Position numbers and translations under genes: made by a program. A model generated the notes under the pieces. The model saw nothing but the letters and a program-made list of their open reading frames with translations. It did no database searches and was not told the origin of the DNA. From contig JAFLTL010000016.1 in the NCBI GenBank assembly GCA_022510505.1, positions 1 to 47,876 of the forward strand: a stretch of DNA of 47,876 bases, written 5' to 3'. Source of the DNA: Muribaculaceae bacterium. Lineage in GTDB: Bacteria; Bacteroidota; Bacteroidia; Bacteroidales; Muribaculaceae. Numbering within the stretch: position 1 is the first letter of the stretch; every line of letters begins with the position of its first letter. Positions 17,361-26,057 of this stretch are shown here, piece by piece.

Positions 17361-17387
17361 AGGAGGCCAATCGGTCTTCTTTTTTAT
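17361..17387 (+). terminator. Rho-independent terminator after asnA
   Basis: AGGAGGCC (17361-17368) pairs with GGTCTTCT (17373-17380) through 8 bp that include two G-U pairs, with an AATC loop and a T5 tail. The G-U pairs form only in plus-strand RNA, so it acts in the direction of asnA. Confidence 0.75.
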
Positions 17388-17518
17388 ACTCTTTCTAAAT
17401 CACTTAGAAAAGAACATATAGTGATTTAACCTTTATAAATTCAACATAAACTTCTATCTGATAATATTTTATCAAATAACAACCATGATATTTCGTCCCT
17501 TCGATAAAATATTTTTCT

Positions 17519-17526
17519 TATTTTTG
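17519..17526 (+). promoter_or_regulatory. -7 box of the binding-protein/legumain operon
   Basis: TATTTTTG matches TAnnTTTG 74 nt before the ATG at 17601. No TTTG -33 box is found at 19-21 nt. Confidence 0.45.
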
Positions 17527-17600
17527 TAGTTAAATAGATAGACAGGTTAGTACCCCTTAATATATAATTAGTTTGATCAGTTGGATTCAAACTCAACACT

Positions 17601-18635
17601 ATGACCAGCTCTCTCCAAAAATTTATAACAAGAGTCTTGTCAATATTTTTGTTATTGACAACAATGGCTTGCTCGGATTCTAAGGTTGGTTCTCCAATCA
17701 TCGAACCCGACGGTCCGACTCCTCAAATAATAGTCATGTATTCAATGGGAGGATTGGGAGATCAGTCTTATAATGACAAAATACTGCAAGGTATTCAAAG
17801 ATTCAAGATGAATCACTATGGGGAGTTCGACATGTATCAGTATTCACCACTGAACGAGGAAGATGCATTCCGTCTTCTGGACGATTGGCTTTCACTTCCC
17901 GAGAGTGACATCCCGGCTTTGTTCATTATTGCAGCCAGTGATTATGAGAGCATTTTATCAGAGATGCTACATCGAAAAAGTCCGACTAAAAATAAACAAA
18001 TACTCTTCTTTGAAGGAGACTTTGCAGAGGATTTGCCCGTTACAACGTTTCGGTTCTCTATGTATGGAGCGGCCTATCTTGGAGGAGTCGCAGCTGCCGC
18101 CATGGGTAGAGAAAACATTCTTGTCATGCTTGCCTACGAAGAAAAAGTGACCGGAAGCGCATCAGAAGGGTTCCAAGACGGTTTTCTATCGGTTAATCCC
18201 AATGGAAAAATAGATGTCACTTACCTTGCCGATGACTGGACCGGCTTTATTGCAGCTCAGGATGCCTACAAAAAAATGAGCGAATGGACTCAGACCTATG
18301 ATTTCATATTTCCCGTTGCCGGCGGTTCGAACCAAGGCATTTACCGCTACACTCGAGAATATGAAAATGCTCCATTGACAGCAGGAATGGATGTCGACCA
18401 ATCAGGTCTATCCAATAATATCATTGGTTCGCTAATTAAGAACATTGATAGGGTAATAGAAGAGTATCTGACTGCATGGCTCTTTGAAGGGGTACTTCCT
18501 GAGTCAACCGTTCTTGACTTGTCGAGCGATTATATCGGGTGGCTACCTGCACCTTTATTCATGGATTATAACTACTTGATAGAGCAACATCGGGAAACAG
18601 CTATCATTAAAGAAAAGGAATATAATGAAAAATAG
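17601..18635 (+). CDS. BMP-family (PnrA-like) substrate-binding lipoprotein
   Basis: A 344-residue protein of the basic-membrane-protein family of type 1 periplasmic binding proteins, whose best-known members bind nucleosides. The signal peptide ends in TTMAC (Cys24), indicating a lipid anchor. Family marks are GGLGDQSYND (50-59), the AAYLGGVAAAAMG helix, the strand FIFPVAGGSNQGIY and GMDVDQ. No permease or ATPase gene is nearby, so transport by an ABC system is not supported here; a sensing role is possible. Its last 11 nt overlap the start of the next gene, which has a second type 1 binding domain, so the two are translationally coupled. The ligand is unknown. Confidence 0.85.
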   Translation: MTSSLQKFITRVLSIFLLLTTMACSDSKVGSPIIEPDGPTPQIIVMYSMGGLGDQSYNDKILQGIQRFKMNHYGEFDMYQYSPLNEEDAFRLLDDWLSLPESDIPALFIIAASDYESILSEMLHRKSPTKNKQILFFEGDFAEDLPVTTFRFSMYGAAYLGGVAAAAMGRENILVMLAYEEKVTGSASEGFQDGFLSVNPNGKIDVTYLADDWTGFIAAQDAYKKMSEWTQTYDFIFPVAGGSNQGIYRYTREYENAPLTAGMDVDQSGLSNNIIGSLIKNIDRVIEEYLTAWLFEGVLPESTVLDLSSDYIGWLPAPLFMDYNYLIEQHRETAIIKEKEYNEK

Positions 18636-20766
18636 AATCCCGGCATTTCTAATTGGTTTGCTGACGCTTGTGATATGGATAGGATGTAGCGATGAAAATC
18701 CCGTCGTTAATCCTTCAGATGTCGATAATAAAGAAAAAATAGAAAAGACAGTTCTGGTGGTCCTTCCAATGAATGAGGAAATGAAACCTCAATGGGATTA
18801 CACATTCCTCATGTTGTCGACAAATATAAAGAAAGCATTTGAGAATCAAGATGTCGAAGTAGTAATAGACTGGGAATTCCGCGACGAATCATCAGAGGAT
18901 ATTGATGCGCTAGCCAATGAAATCCTGAAACGTGGCGATGAAGAAATTTATGCGGTAATTGGAGGTCTTTATTCCTCCAAGGCCAAATCATTAGCTTCAG
19001 CATTATGTCGACACGAAATGACCTTTTTTACTGTGGCCACCACCGAAGAACTCATAAGGTCATTTGCTAGTTCGGGAAATCTTTGGGCCATGACCGAAAC
19101 CGACATCACCCAATGTGAAGTTCTCCTGAGCAAGGTCGTGAACTATGGAGGGGAATCGGTCGCCCTAATTGCCGATAGTGAAACTCTCTACGGCAAAACA
19201 TTTACCGACTGGTTCGGATTCCAAGCTAAAGAGCTCGGACTTGAAGTAAAAGGAATCTTCTCCTATCATGACTCATCGGTGGAAGAAAAATCAGTTGAGG
19301 CTGCAAATTCACAAGCTGACTTCGTTATTTGTGCGCCATCATCCATCGATGACCTTGGTATCATAATCGACACATTCAATTCAAATCCTTCACGTTCACG
19401 CATGTTGGTATCCGACATGGGCTACGGACCCAATATTCTGGCAAAACTCGGAAAGAAAGTTGAGGGAATGGAAGGAGTTGCGGTAGGTGCCGATCCGGAA
19501 ACCGGATTTGACGTATCCTTTAAAACTTTCTTTGGAATCGATGCCGGAACAAGTTCATCACAGGTCTATGATGCCGGGATGCTGTTGTGTTATTCGGCAT
19601 GGTACCAACATCTTCATCCTGATTGTTCCTTAAAAGAAGCTCTTAGAAAAATTGTTGACGGAAGAGACTTCAATCTTGGAAGCTGGATGGGCGAGGATAT
19701 GAGAAATGTTGTAGATGCATTGGGCGAAGGGTCGGAACCATATGTCAGAGGTGCTTCAGGGTGGCTTGATTTCGATAGCAAAGTCTACACCAACGTTTTG
19801 GCTTCGGTTTATTACAATTATAAAGTCTACGACGGACGTTACATTATCCTCGACTATAATACTGCCGACGGAGGAAACAGAACAGATGCTACACTTGCAG
19901 GATGGAACTGGAAAGCTTCTCAGATGCAGGAATTCGACAATAGAGAAGGAACGGTCAGATATGGGCAACTGACATCCAACAAAGCATTGCTTGTAGCCTC
20001 CTCTTCAGGGTGGGACAATTACCGACATCAGGCCGACATACTGGCAATCTATCAGTTGCTTAAATCCAACGGGTATGACGACGACGATATAATACTGATA
20101 ATGGAGGATGACATAGCCTTTAACGGCAGCAATCCCCAGCCTGGAACCATAAGAATCAATTCCGCTGGTGAAAACATCTATAATGATGTTATTGTCGACT
20201 ATCAAATGAGCGAGCTCAACCCCGAGGATATTCTTGACCTTATTGCCGGAAAAACAATTCGTGAAGGAAAACCATCACTTGATGGTGACGATGGCACCAA
20301 CCTGCTGATTTTCTGGAGTGGACATGGAAATCTTTTGACCGAAAGCTATATGTGTTGGGGTGACTTTTCCGAGTCAATCAACGGCAAAGGGATGTACGAA
20401 GCCCTTGAATTCCGAAATTCACAAAGAAACTACCGTAAAGTTGCCATGTTTGTCGAGACCTGTTATTCCGGTGGAGTCATGCAAGAATGTCTCGGGATTC
20501 CCGGAATGCTATTCATGACAGCAGCCAACCCATTGGAAACTTCAAAAGCAGATATCTTCGACAATGAATTCGGTGTGTGGTTAAGCAACCGCTTCACTTC
20601 TACCTTTATCGAGAGTGTAACTTCTAATCCCGATATCTCTTTGAAAGACCTCTATAACCGTCTCTTTCTCAACACTGTCGGTTCTCACGTCATGCTATAC
20701 AACAATGACATGTTCGGCAATATCTATAATAATACAATGAGAGAATTTCTTGTTCCGGTCAATTGA
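18625..20766 (+). CDS. Lipoprotein fusing a periplasmic-binding domain to a legumain-like (C13) cysteine peptidase
   Basis: A 713-residue lipoprotein (signal ending WIGC, Cys21). Residues ~40-400 look like a type 1 periplasmic binding protein: alternating strands and helices with VLVVLPM, YAVIGGLYSS, VALIADSETLYG and MLVSDMGYG. Residues ~453-705 are a legumain-type clan CD peptidase. They show GWDNYRHQAD (462-471), a DDIAFNGSNPQPG block, DYQMSELNPEDIL, the catalytic His567 in FWSGHGN, the catalytic Cys613 in VETCYSGG, and TAANPLETS (632-640) with FGVWLS. Each block matches animal and plant asparaginyl endopeptidases in order and spacing. Active residues are intact, so peptidase or transpeptidase activity is plausible. 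The start overlaps the BMP gene by 11 nt. The combination suggests ligand-controlled proteolysis outside the inner membrane; that is inference. Confidence 0.88.
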   Translation: MKNRIPAFLIGLLTLVIWIGCSDENPVVNPSDVDNKEKIEKTVLVVLPMNEEMKPQWDYTFLMLSTNIKKAFENQDVEVVIDWEFRDESSEDIDALANEILKRGDEEIYAVIGGLYSSKAKSLASALCRHEMTFFTVATTEELIRSFASSGNLWAMTETDITQCEVLLSKVVNYGGESVALIADSETLYGKTFTDWFGFQAKELGLEVKGIFSYHDSSVEEKSVEAANSQADFVICAPSSIDDLGIIIDTFNSNPSRSRMLVSDMGYGPNILAKLGKKVEGMEGVAVGADPETGFDVSFKTFFGIDAGTSSSQVYDAGMLLCYSAWYQHLHPDCSLKEALRKIVDGRDFNLGSWMGEDMRNVVDALGEGSEPYVRGASGWLDFDSKVYTNVLASVYYNYKVYDGRYIILDYNTADGGNRTDATLAGWNWKASQMQEFDNREGTVRYGQLTSNKALLVASSSGWDNYRHQADILAIYQLLKSNGYDDDDIILIMEDDIAFNGSNPQPGTIRINSAGENIYNDVIVDYQMSELNPEDILDLIAGKTIREGKPSLDGDDGTNLLIFWSGHGNLLTESYMCWGDFSESINGKGMYEALEFRNSQRNYRKVAMFVETCYSGGVMQECLGIPGMLFMTAANPLETSKADIFDNEFGVWLSNRFTSTFIESVTSNPDISLKDLYNRLFLNTVGSHVMLYNNDMFGNIYNNTMREFLVPVN

Positions 20767-20779
20767 ACAGGAAAAAACT

Positions 20780-21697
20780 TCATTGATAAACTTTTATCCA
20801 ATCTATCTCAAAAATTGCCGGAAGTTCACTTTCATCTATTGCTCCGGCCCATGTGTCTTCTCCACCCAATGATTGACTGAGAATCAGATAAAACGAATGG
20901 TCGAAAGGCCACTGGTAATCGCCATTTTCTCCTGCCAAATGAAGGTTTGGGTAGGAAAGACAGTTTTGACCATTAACCGTGTAGACTATAGAATCGGGAG
21001 TCCACTTGACTCCATAAACGTTCCAGTCCTCTTTATTGATATCAACGGTGGTTTGAGCTTTAGGACTATCCTTATGTCCCATATCATCAATATACCATGA
21101 ATGAACAGTCTCATATATCAGATTATCGGCATTTAAATGTTCCATAATATCAATCTCACCGGATTTCGGCCATTTCTCGGCTGGCGGAGAGGGCATCATC
21201 CAAATACCGGTGTGATTCCCTTGTGGCTGACGAACAAATCGAGCTTTGCATTCTACGACACCGTAGCAGAAATCAAATTTACCACGAGTCTCAATCCCAC
21301 CCGTCTGATAAACTCCACCTACATTCTCTCCATAAATAAAAAGACTTCCATTTTTTTGATAGACCTGCGCATAAGACTCTGACAAATAACGATTCCATGA
21401 ATCGTCACCTTTTTCACAAAGAACCCATTTCGACTTGTCGGGAATGGAATCGGATCCTTCAAAGTCGTCCTCAAATATTATTTTAAGACTGTCGGTAGTC
21501 GATCCATTATTTTGGTCATCTTCACCCTGATTACCATTCTGATCTCCATTTTCAGAATTATTTCCACTGTTGGAATCCCCTGTTGTTCCGGTATTCTGTT
21601 CGGAATCTTCTATTGGATCATCATTAGAACAGTTGGTAAAGCCTAACGCCAACAGCAATGAAAGGAATAATGCGGGGGACAAGAATCGGATTTTCAT
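20780..21697 (-). CDS. GH16 family endo-beta-glucanase-like lipoprotein
   Basis: A 305-residue lipoprotein (signal ending TNC, Cys23) with a low-complexity linker rich in Asn, Gly, Ser, Asp and Glu (residues ~25-68) that would hold the catalytic domain away from the membrane. The GH16 jelly roll follows (~73-305). The active-site strand is GEIDIMEHL with nucleophile Glu181, Asp183 and acid/base Glu186; the extra Met gives the beta-bulge form typical of laminarinase-like members. Also visible are GGIETRGKF, GIWMMP and the WPFDHSFYLILS segment. Likely substrates are beta-1,3 or mixed-linkage glucans, not proven. It ends 13 nt from the legumain fusion gene, convergently, with no clear terminator between them. 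Confidence 0.92.
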   Translation of the reverse strand: MKIRFLSPALFLSLLLALGFTNCSNDDPIEDSEQNTGTTGDSNSGNNSENGDQNGNQGEDDQNNGSTTDSLKIIFEDDFEGSDSIPDKSKWVLCEKGDDSWNRYLSESYAQVYQKNGSLFIYGENVGGVYQTGGIETRGKFDFCYGVVECKARFVRQPQGNHTGIWMMPSPPAEKWPKSGEIDIMEHLNADNLIYETVHSWYIDDMGHKDSPKAQTTVDINKEDWNVYGVKWTPDSIVYTVNGQNCLSYPNLHLAGENGDYQWPFDHSFYLILSQSLGGEDTWAGAIDESELPAIFEIDWIKVYQ

Positions 21698-21811
21698 AAT
21701 TTGTGGATTTGTTTTTGGTTTCTAAACAAATAACAAACTGTATTACAAATATGTTTTGGAAATAATCCTTTAAAAAAGATTTATAATACACTGATTCTCT
21801 CCTTATTTTTA

Positions 21812-21819
21812 TATCTTTG
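21812..21819 (+). promoter_or_regulatory. -7 box of the phosphodiester glycosidase gene
   Basis: TATCTTTG matches TAnnTTTG and ends 18 nt before the ATG at 21838. It overlaps the TTG at 21817, an in-frame upstream alternative start, and so decides for the ATG at 21838. Confidence 0.55.
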
Positions 21820-21837
21820 TTTCAAATCACTACCAAC

Positions 21838-22671
21838 ATGAAAATCAAATTTTTTTTACTCTTTCTTATTAGCATCCTGCAGTTAAGCGCTTTAGCTTCC
21901 GACAACGACTCAATTACCTTTGTCAATGCCGAATGGACTGTCACAACTTCCCCTGAAGGTCTGACTTTCCATACCGCCGAAATGAATCTTTTCGATTCAA
22001 ACCAGTCGGTTTCCTATGTCATTTTCCCCTATGAATCCTTTGACATCACTCTGGTTCCTCACGACGGCCTGAAGAAAGTAAGTGAAACTGCCACCGAGAA
22101 CAATGCATTATGTGCAATCAATGCTGGATATTGGAACATGGATACCGATATAGCTGCAACCTACATTCGCTCTAACGGTAAGGATTTGTCTAAAACCGAA
22201 TCGGTTGAAGGATATCGAGTGAATGGAATCGTGATTTTCGACTCAGGCAACTTTAGTATAGAGTACTGCGATACCACTCAATATGGTGACGTAGCAGCAC
22301 GTTTCGATAATATTCTTTCCTGCGGTCCACTGCTAATCGATGAAGATTTCGTCTTTGACTACACTGGTCGCGGTGGATTCTTTTCCAATCGGCATCCTCG
22401 AAGCGTTATTGGTACTACCCCTGACGGCGAAATGATTTTCCTTGTTGTCGACGGGCGAAATAAGGGTCAGGCCGATGGGGTTTCCATCCCCGAACTCACC
22501 GAGATTTGTCAATGGCTCGGAATGAAAGATGCTCTGAATCTTGATGGAGGAGGATCGTCGACCTTATGGTTTGAAGGCGCGGTTGTCAACCACCCAAGCG
22601 ATAATCATCGTTACGATCATGAAGGAGAGCGGAAAGTCTCCAGTTCCATAATTGTGGGCAAAAACAATTGA
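21838..22671 (+). CDS. Phosphodiester glycosidase-family secreted protein (NAGPA domain)
   Basis: Related to the domain of the mammalian uncovering enzyme, which removes N-acetylglucosamine from a phosphodiester-linked sugar. The 277-residue protein has a signal peptide (1-20), then CAINAGYW (92-99), GYRVNGIVI, the strand HPRSVIGTT, FLVVDGR, and the family hallmark NLDGGGSSTLW (234-244) preceded by LGMKDA. Those Asp/Gly-rich residues form the expected active site. Homologues occur in bacteria near cell-wall or glycan genes, but the natural substrate here is unknown. The start is the ATG at 21838, not the upstream TTG. No lipobox is present, so the protein should be free in the periplasm or secreted. 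Confidence 0.9.
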   Translation: MKIKFFLLFLISILQLSALASDNDSITFVNAEWTVTTSPEGLTFHTAEMNLFDSNQSVSYVIFPYESFDITLVPHDGLKKVSETATENNALCAINAGYWNMDTDIAATYIRSNGKDLSKTESVEGYRVNGIVIFDSGNFSIEYCDTTQYGDVAARFDNILSCGPLLIDEDFVFDYTGRGGFFSNRHPRSVIGTTPDGEMIFLVVDGRNKGQADGVSIPELTEICQWLGMKDALNLDGGGSSTLWFEGAVVNHPSDNHRYDHEGERKVSSSIIVGKNN

Positions 22672-22687
22672 TCCTCTTGAGTAATTC

Positions 22688-24508
22688 TTAAGTGGGATCC
22701 TGATCTTTCATTGGATTATCCACTACAGTCGAGGCATTCCCGTCACGAGTTGCAACATAGGTTGGCGACATTATTTCCACACCCTCTTCATTGAATCTAT
22801 CCTGAATGTTCTGATATAATTCGGAATATATGGCCGCCATTCGCTGAGCCTCACGTGTATAAGCGTTAATCTGATAGACCGGATACCAATCGTTCAACCC
22901 CGTTTCCAAAACAAAGGGACGGGGATCATGCATTATGCCTTTTGTCTTAAGAGCGGCATCTATCAACATTCTGTGTACAAGACGCCATGGAACATCATAA
23001 CCTATAGTAACCTCGGCATGAAGAATCAAACCAAAGTCACTCGCTGAGCGAGTATAATTGATACTTTGGGTCGACATAATAAAACTGTTCGGTACAGTTA
23101 CAATTTCATTCTTGGGAGTCCTTATGCGCGTTACTAAAGGAGTCTTTTCTATTATGTCACCAACTGTATCATTCAATTTAATACGATCGCCTTTCTTGAA
23201 CGGACGCATATAGGTTATAACCCATCCTGCAATAACGTTTCCAATTACCGTACTTGATCCCAGTGATATTATAAGACCTACGAAAACAGATATTCCCTGG
23301 AAAACTCCCTTGTCGGAACCCGGCAAATAGGGATAGATCATCGCTATCATGAAAGCATACAGAAGGAAACGGATAATGTTGAACGTAGGATGCGCCCAGT
23401 CGGGATAGAAACCCGGAATCTTAAGTCGTTCACTTTGAATTTCATTGCTCAAATACTTAAAAAGACGTATCAAATATTTGATTGCCAAACAAATGATAAA
23501 AATAGTTATCAAGTTAGGGATATAATCTATAACTCCAATGATTATGCTTTTGATTGGCAACCATATATATCCAAGCAATTTATAAGCCAGAGCCTCGGTT
23601 TGAGGAAAGATTGAGAAGATCAACGGAACCGAGATGACAAGCTGAAGGGCGATTACAACATACAGACCGAATTTTGCCAAAAGTTCAATCAGGTAAACTT
23701 GCTTTTGGATGTCAAGCAGCTCATAATTCTGAATCATGATTGGTTTGAGCCGATTTACAGTTCTTCGCTCTATGTGATCCTTCAGCTTCCGATAAAGCCA
23801 TAATGTAAATCTAATCAGTGCATATTGAACAGCCACTACCAAAAGCAAATAGAAAATTCGCTTCACCAATCGCCAGAAGCCATGCTCTTCCTGTAGTTTG
23901 TGCAGTTCGGCTATTATCGTAGACTTCCTCACTAAAGCCAGTGAGTCCTGAGACATCCCGGCCCACATGGCATCTTGATCAGTAAACGAGATAATAACCG
24001 TATTATCATACATAATGTCGGACACATTATCGGAGTCATCGATATAAACCGAATCAGGACTTAATGTCAATCTATTCCCTAAAGCCGTTATTATCTCTGA
24101 AGCCATTACTGCCCGTTGCTGAGGAGAATATCCACCACGACGGGCATAGATATAAAAAAGCGTGTCGTCTTCTACAATGACCGGTAAACCGGGTGTCGAC
24201 ACTCGCAAAGAATCTATTCGGCTTAGTTGTTCGGCTCTTTTTAAGGAATCGGCCGAGAGCATTTGGAACTTCAGTTGTTCCAATTCCATCCTCATGTTGG
24301 CTTCACTGATTCTTGAGAGTTCTAAAGAATCAATTAATGAGGTGACATAGGCTGAATCTAACAAAGTCGGAGTTGATGTTGTGTCATTGTGACCCTCAAG
24401 CGCGGCTTTTACCGAAATCATCTGAGACGAAACATCAAAACAACAAACAAGTAAAGATATAATAATCGTTAACGATATCCTCTGAAAATAAATATGCCGG
24501 AAACTCAT
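22688..24508 (-). CDS. MscS-family mechanosensitive ion channel with extended N terminus
   Basis: A 606-residue protein. It begins with a signal peptide (1-29), then a periplasmic region with a coiled-coil-like helix (~55-100) and a region to ~210. Several transmembrane helices follow (about 215-236, 278-300, 312-345, 380-395). The pore helix and beta-domain entry (SLGSSTVIGNVIAGW, about 415-429, then MRPFKKGDRI) are the MscS hallmark. The soluble beta and alpha/beta domains complete the protein. It should open under membrane tension and protect against hypo-osmotic shock. The long periplasmic extension is like that of larger MscS homologues such as MscK or MscM. It has its own -7 box in the gap after the hydrolase gene. 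Confidence 0.92.
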   Translation of the reverse strand: MSFRHIYFQRISLTIIISLLVCCFDVSSQMISVKAALEGHNDTTSTPTLLDSAYVTSLIDSLELSRISEANMRMELEQLKFQMLSADSLKRAEQLSRIDSLRVSTPGLPVIVEDDTLFYIYARRGGYSPQQRAVMASEIITALGNRLTLSPDSVYIDDSDNVSDIMYDNTVIISFTDQDAMWAGMSQDSLALVRKSTIIAELHKLQEEHGFWRLVKRIFYLLLVVAVQYALIRFTLWLYRKLKDHIERRTVNRLKPIMIQNYELLDIQKQVYLIELLAKFGLYVVIALQLVISVPLIFSIFPQTEALAYKLLGYIWLPIKSIIIGVIDYIPNLITIFIICLAIKYLIRLFKYLSNEIQSERLKIPGFYPDWAHPTFNIIRFLLYAFMIAMIYPYLPGSDKGVFQGISVFVGLIISLGSSTVIGNVIAGWVITYMRPFKKGDRIKLNDTVGDIIEKTPLVTRIRTPKNEIVTVPNSFIMSTQSINYTRSASDFGLILHAEVTIGYDVPWRLVHRMLIDAALKTKGIMHDPRPFVLETGLNDWYPVYQINAYTREAQRMAAIYSELYQNIQDRFNEEGVEIMSPTYVATRDGNASTVVDNPMKDQDPT

Positions 24509-24560
24509 TTGACTAAATAATACTGATTTGTCTAAAAGTAGATAAAATTTCCGGTTCCCA

Positions 24561-24568
24561 CAAATTTA
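24561..24568 (-). promoter_or_regulatory. -7 box of the MscS-type gene
   Basis: TAAATTTG on the minus strand matches TAnnTTTG 52 nt before the ATG at 24508, inside the gap after the hydrolase gene. No -33 TTTG is seen. Confidence 0.45.
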
Positions 24569-24592
24569 TACTGCTTCAGTACTTTTTTAATA

Positions 24593-25945
24593 TTAACGGA
24601 TAGAAAGGATAAACTCCTTGATGTCACTCAGTACATCGGGAGAAATTGTCTCCTCGATCTGATCATATTCACCAATATTCCCCGTTTCACAGGTTTGCAT
24701 CAGATGATTCTTATCGGGATAGATTTTGAGTAGAGCTTTGGGAACTTCTTTCTTGACAACATCTCCATTCATATCGGCCGGAACCTGAATATCCTTTCCG
24801 CCATAGATCATCATTAATGGCGCTTCAAGCTGTTTCAAATCGCTCAAAGGATCATAATTGATGAAATATCTCAACCAAGGAGCAAGCACGGCAAAATTAT
24901 CCTTTAGATTCTTCACCAATGGAGCCACTACGGGATCCTCTACCCATTTCTCAGAAAATATTTCATATTGCGATTCATCAAACTCAACAGGTGAAACATC
25001 CTTCTGGCTGTCAAAATACCCCTTCATTGCTTCATTATACATTGTTACAATATTATCGGGCATTTGAGCATCACTCAAAATTTTTCTGTTCTGAAACAAC
25101 AAAATCATATCACCTGGCACACTTGGTCCACCGATTTCTATCACAAATGCAAAATTTTTATCCTTAGAGGCTATCATGTCGGCAATTAAGCCTCCCTCAC
25201 TATGTCCTATAATTCCTATCTTTTTATAGCCTCTGTCTTTAAGGAAATTAATGGCTCCCAACGCATCCAACATATTCCCTTCAGAATTTTCATTCGGAAG
25301 AATACCTTTTGAGCGGTCGAATCCTCGGTCATCATATCTTAACGACCCGATGCCGTTACGTGCAAGATAGTCGGCTATCACAGCAAATGGTTTATGATCA
25401 AAAATTTCTTCATCGCGGTTCTGAAGACCGCTTCCAGTAACCATTACAGCAATCGGTGTAGAAAAATCTGCATTACCCGGAAGAGTCAGGGTTCCATCGA
25501 GTTTGATCTCATCAGCCGCCGATTTAAATGTAACTTCCTCAGTATTATATGGAAAAGGCCCTACCGGCGTTTGAGGTCTGACCTTGACTTTCGGCAAGAG
25601 AGTAATGGGCAGTTTCAATCCTCCCTGCTCAAATTCACCCATGATAAAACTTCCCATTAAGGAGCCGTTGACAGTTATCCCTGCTTGGTTGTAGGATGAT
25701 GTGAAAGTATAAGGAGTTGATTCAATCACAACCATTGGCAATCCATAAGCACCTTGGTCGGGGGAGTCCATTGTTATTGCTAATCCGTCAGTACCATTAT
25801 CGGTAATGTTAAGCACGATTCTTAGCGACAATTCAGGAGAAATATTCAGTTTCCCTTCCCACGAACCATTCAAACCGATAGATTTAGCCGAAACGAATAA
25901 AAAAGTACAAATCAAAATGACGGATAAAAAAGTAACTCTCTTCAT
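24593..25945 (-). CDS. Secreted alpha/beta hydrolase
   Basis: A 450-residue protein with a signal peptide (1-20), a beta-rich N-terminal domain (~25-125) and an alpha/beta-hydrolase domain. The oxyanion-loop segment VMVTGSGLQNRDE precedes the nucleophile elbow GHSEGG (Ser249), and Asp385 (YGGKDIQVP) and His414 (DKNHLMQ) complete the triad. The DDRGFDRSKG segment is typical of this secreted Bacteroidetes hydrolase group, whose members are probably esterases or peptidases. The triad is complete, so it is likely active, but the substrate cannot be inferred. It ends 84 nt before the MscS gene; the gap contains a separate -7 box. Confidence 0.88.
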   Translation of the reverse strand: MKRVTFLSVILICTFLFVSAKSIGLNGSWEGKLNISPELSLRIVLNITDNGTDGLAITMDSPDQGAYGLPMVVIESTPYTFTSSYNQAGITVNGSLMGSFIMGEFEQGGLKLPITLLPKVKVRPQTPVGPFPYNTEEVTFKSAADEIKLDGTLTLPGNADFSTPIAVMVTGSGLQNRDEEIFDHKPFAVIADYLARNGIGSLRYDDRGFDRSKGILPNENSEGNMLDALGAINFLKDRGYKKIGIIGHSEGGLIADMIASKDKNFAFVIEIGGPSVPGDMILLFQNRKILSDAQMPDNIVTMYNEAMKGYFDSQKDVSPVEFDESQYEIFSEKWVEDPVVAPLVKNLKDNFAVLAPWLRYFINYDPLSDLKQLEAPLMMIYGGKDIQVPADMNGDVVKKEVPKALLKIYPDKNHLMQTCETGNIGEYDQIEETISPDVLSDIKEFILSIR

Positions 25946-25974
25946 AAATTTGTTTCTATTAAAAGACTATAGAA

Positions 25975-25982
25975 CAAATTTA
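25975..25982 (-). promoter_or_regulatory. -7 box of the alpha/beta hydrolase gene
   Basis: TAAATTTG (minus strand) matches TAnnTTTG 29 nt before the ATG at 25945. A second match, TATTTTTG, lies at 26020-26027. Neither has a TTTG -33 box at the normal spacing. Confidence 0.4.
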
Positions 25983-26057
25983 ACCATTTATTTCAAAATC
26001 CCTTATCTTTTTAGAATTACAAAAATACAATCGTCATTGAAATCCACGATAACCTAT

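Larger units (their letters stand above)
17285..17600 (+). other. Gene-free stretch between asnA and the BMP lipoprotein
   Basis: This 316-nt stretch holds no plausible gene. It contains the tandem hairpins after asnA (17328-17387), an AT-rich stretch and the putative -7 box of the next operon at 17519-17526. Confidence 0.6.

Noticed and set aside
22672-22687. Imperfect inverted repeat CTTGAG/CTTAAG between convergent genes
   Set aside because: The stem is short with a mismatch and has no T tract, so a terminator call is not supported.
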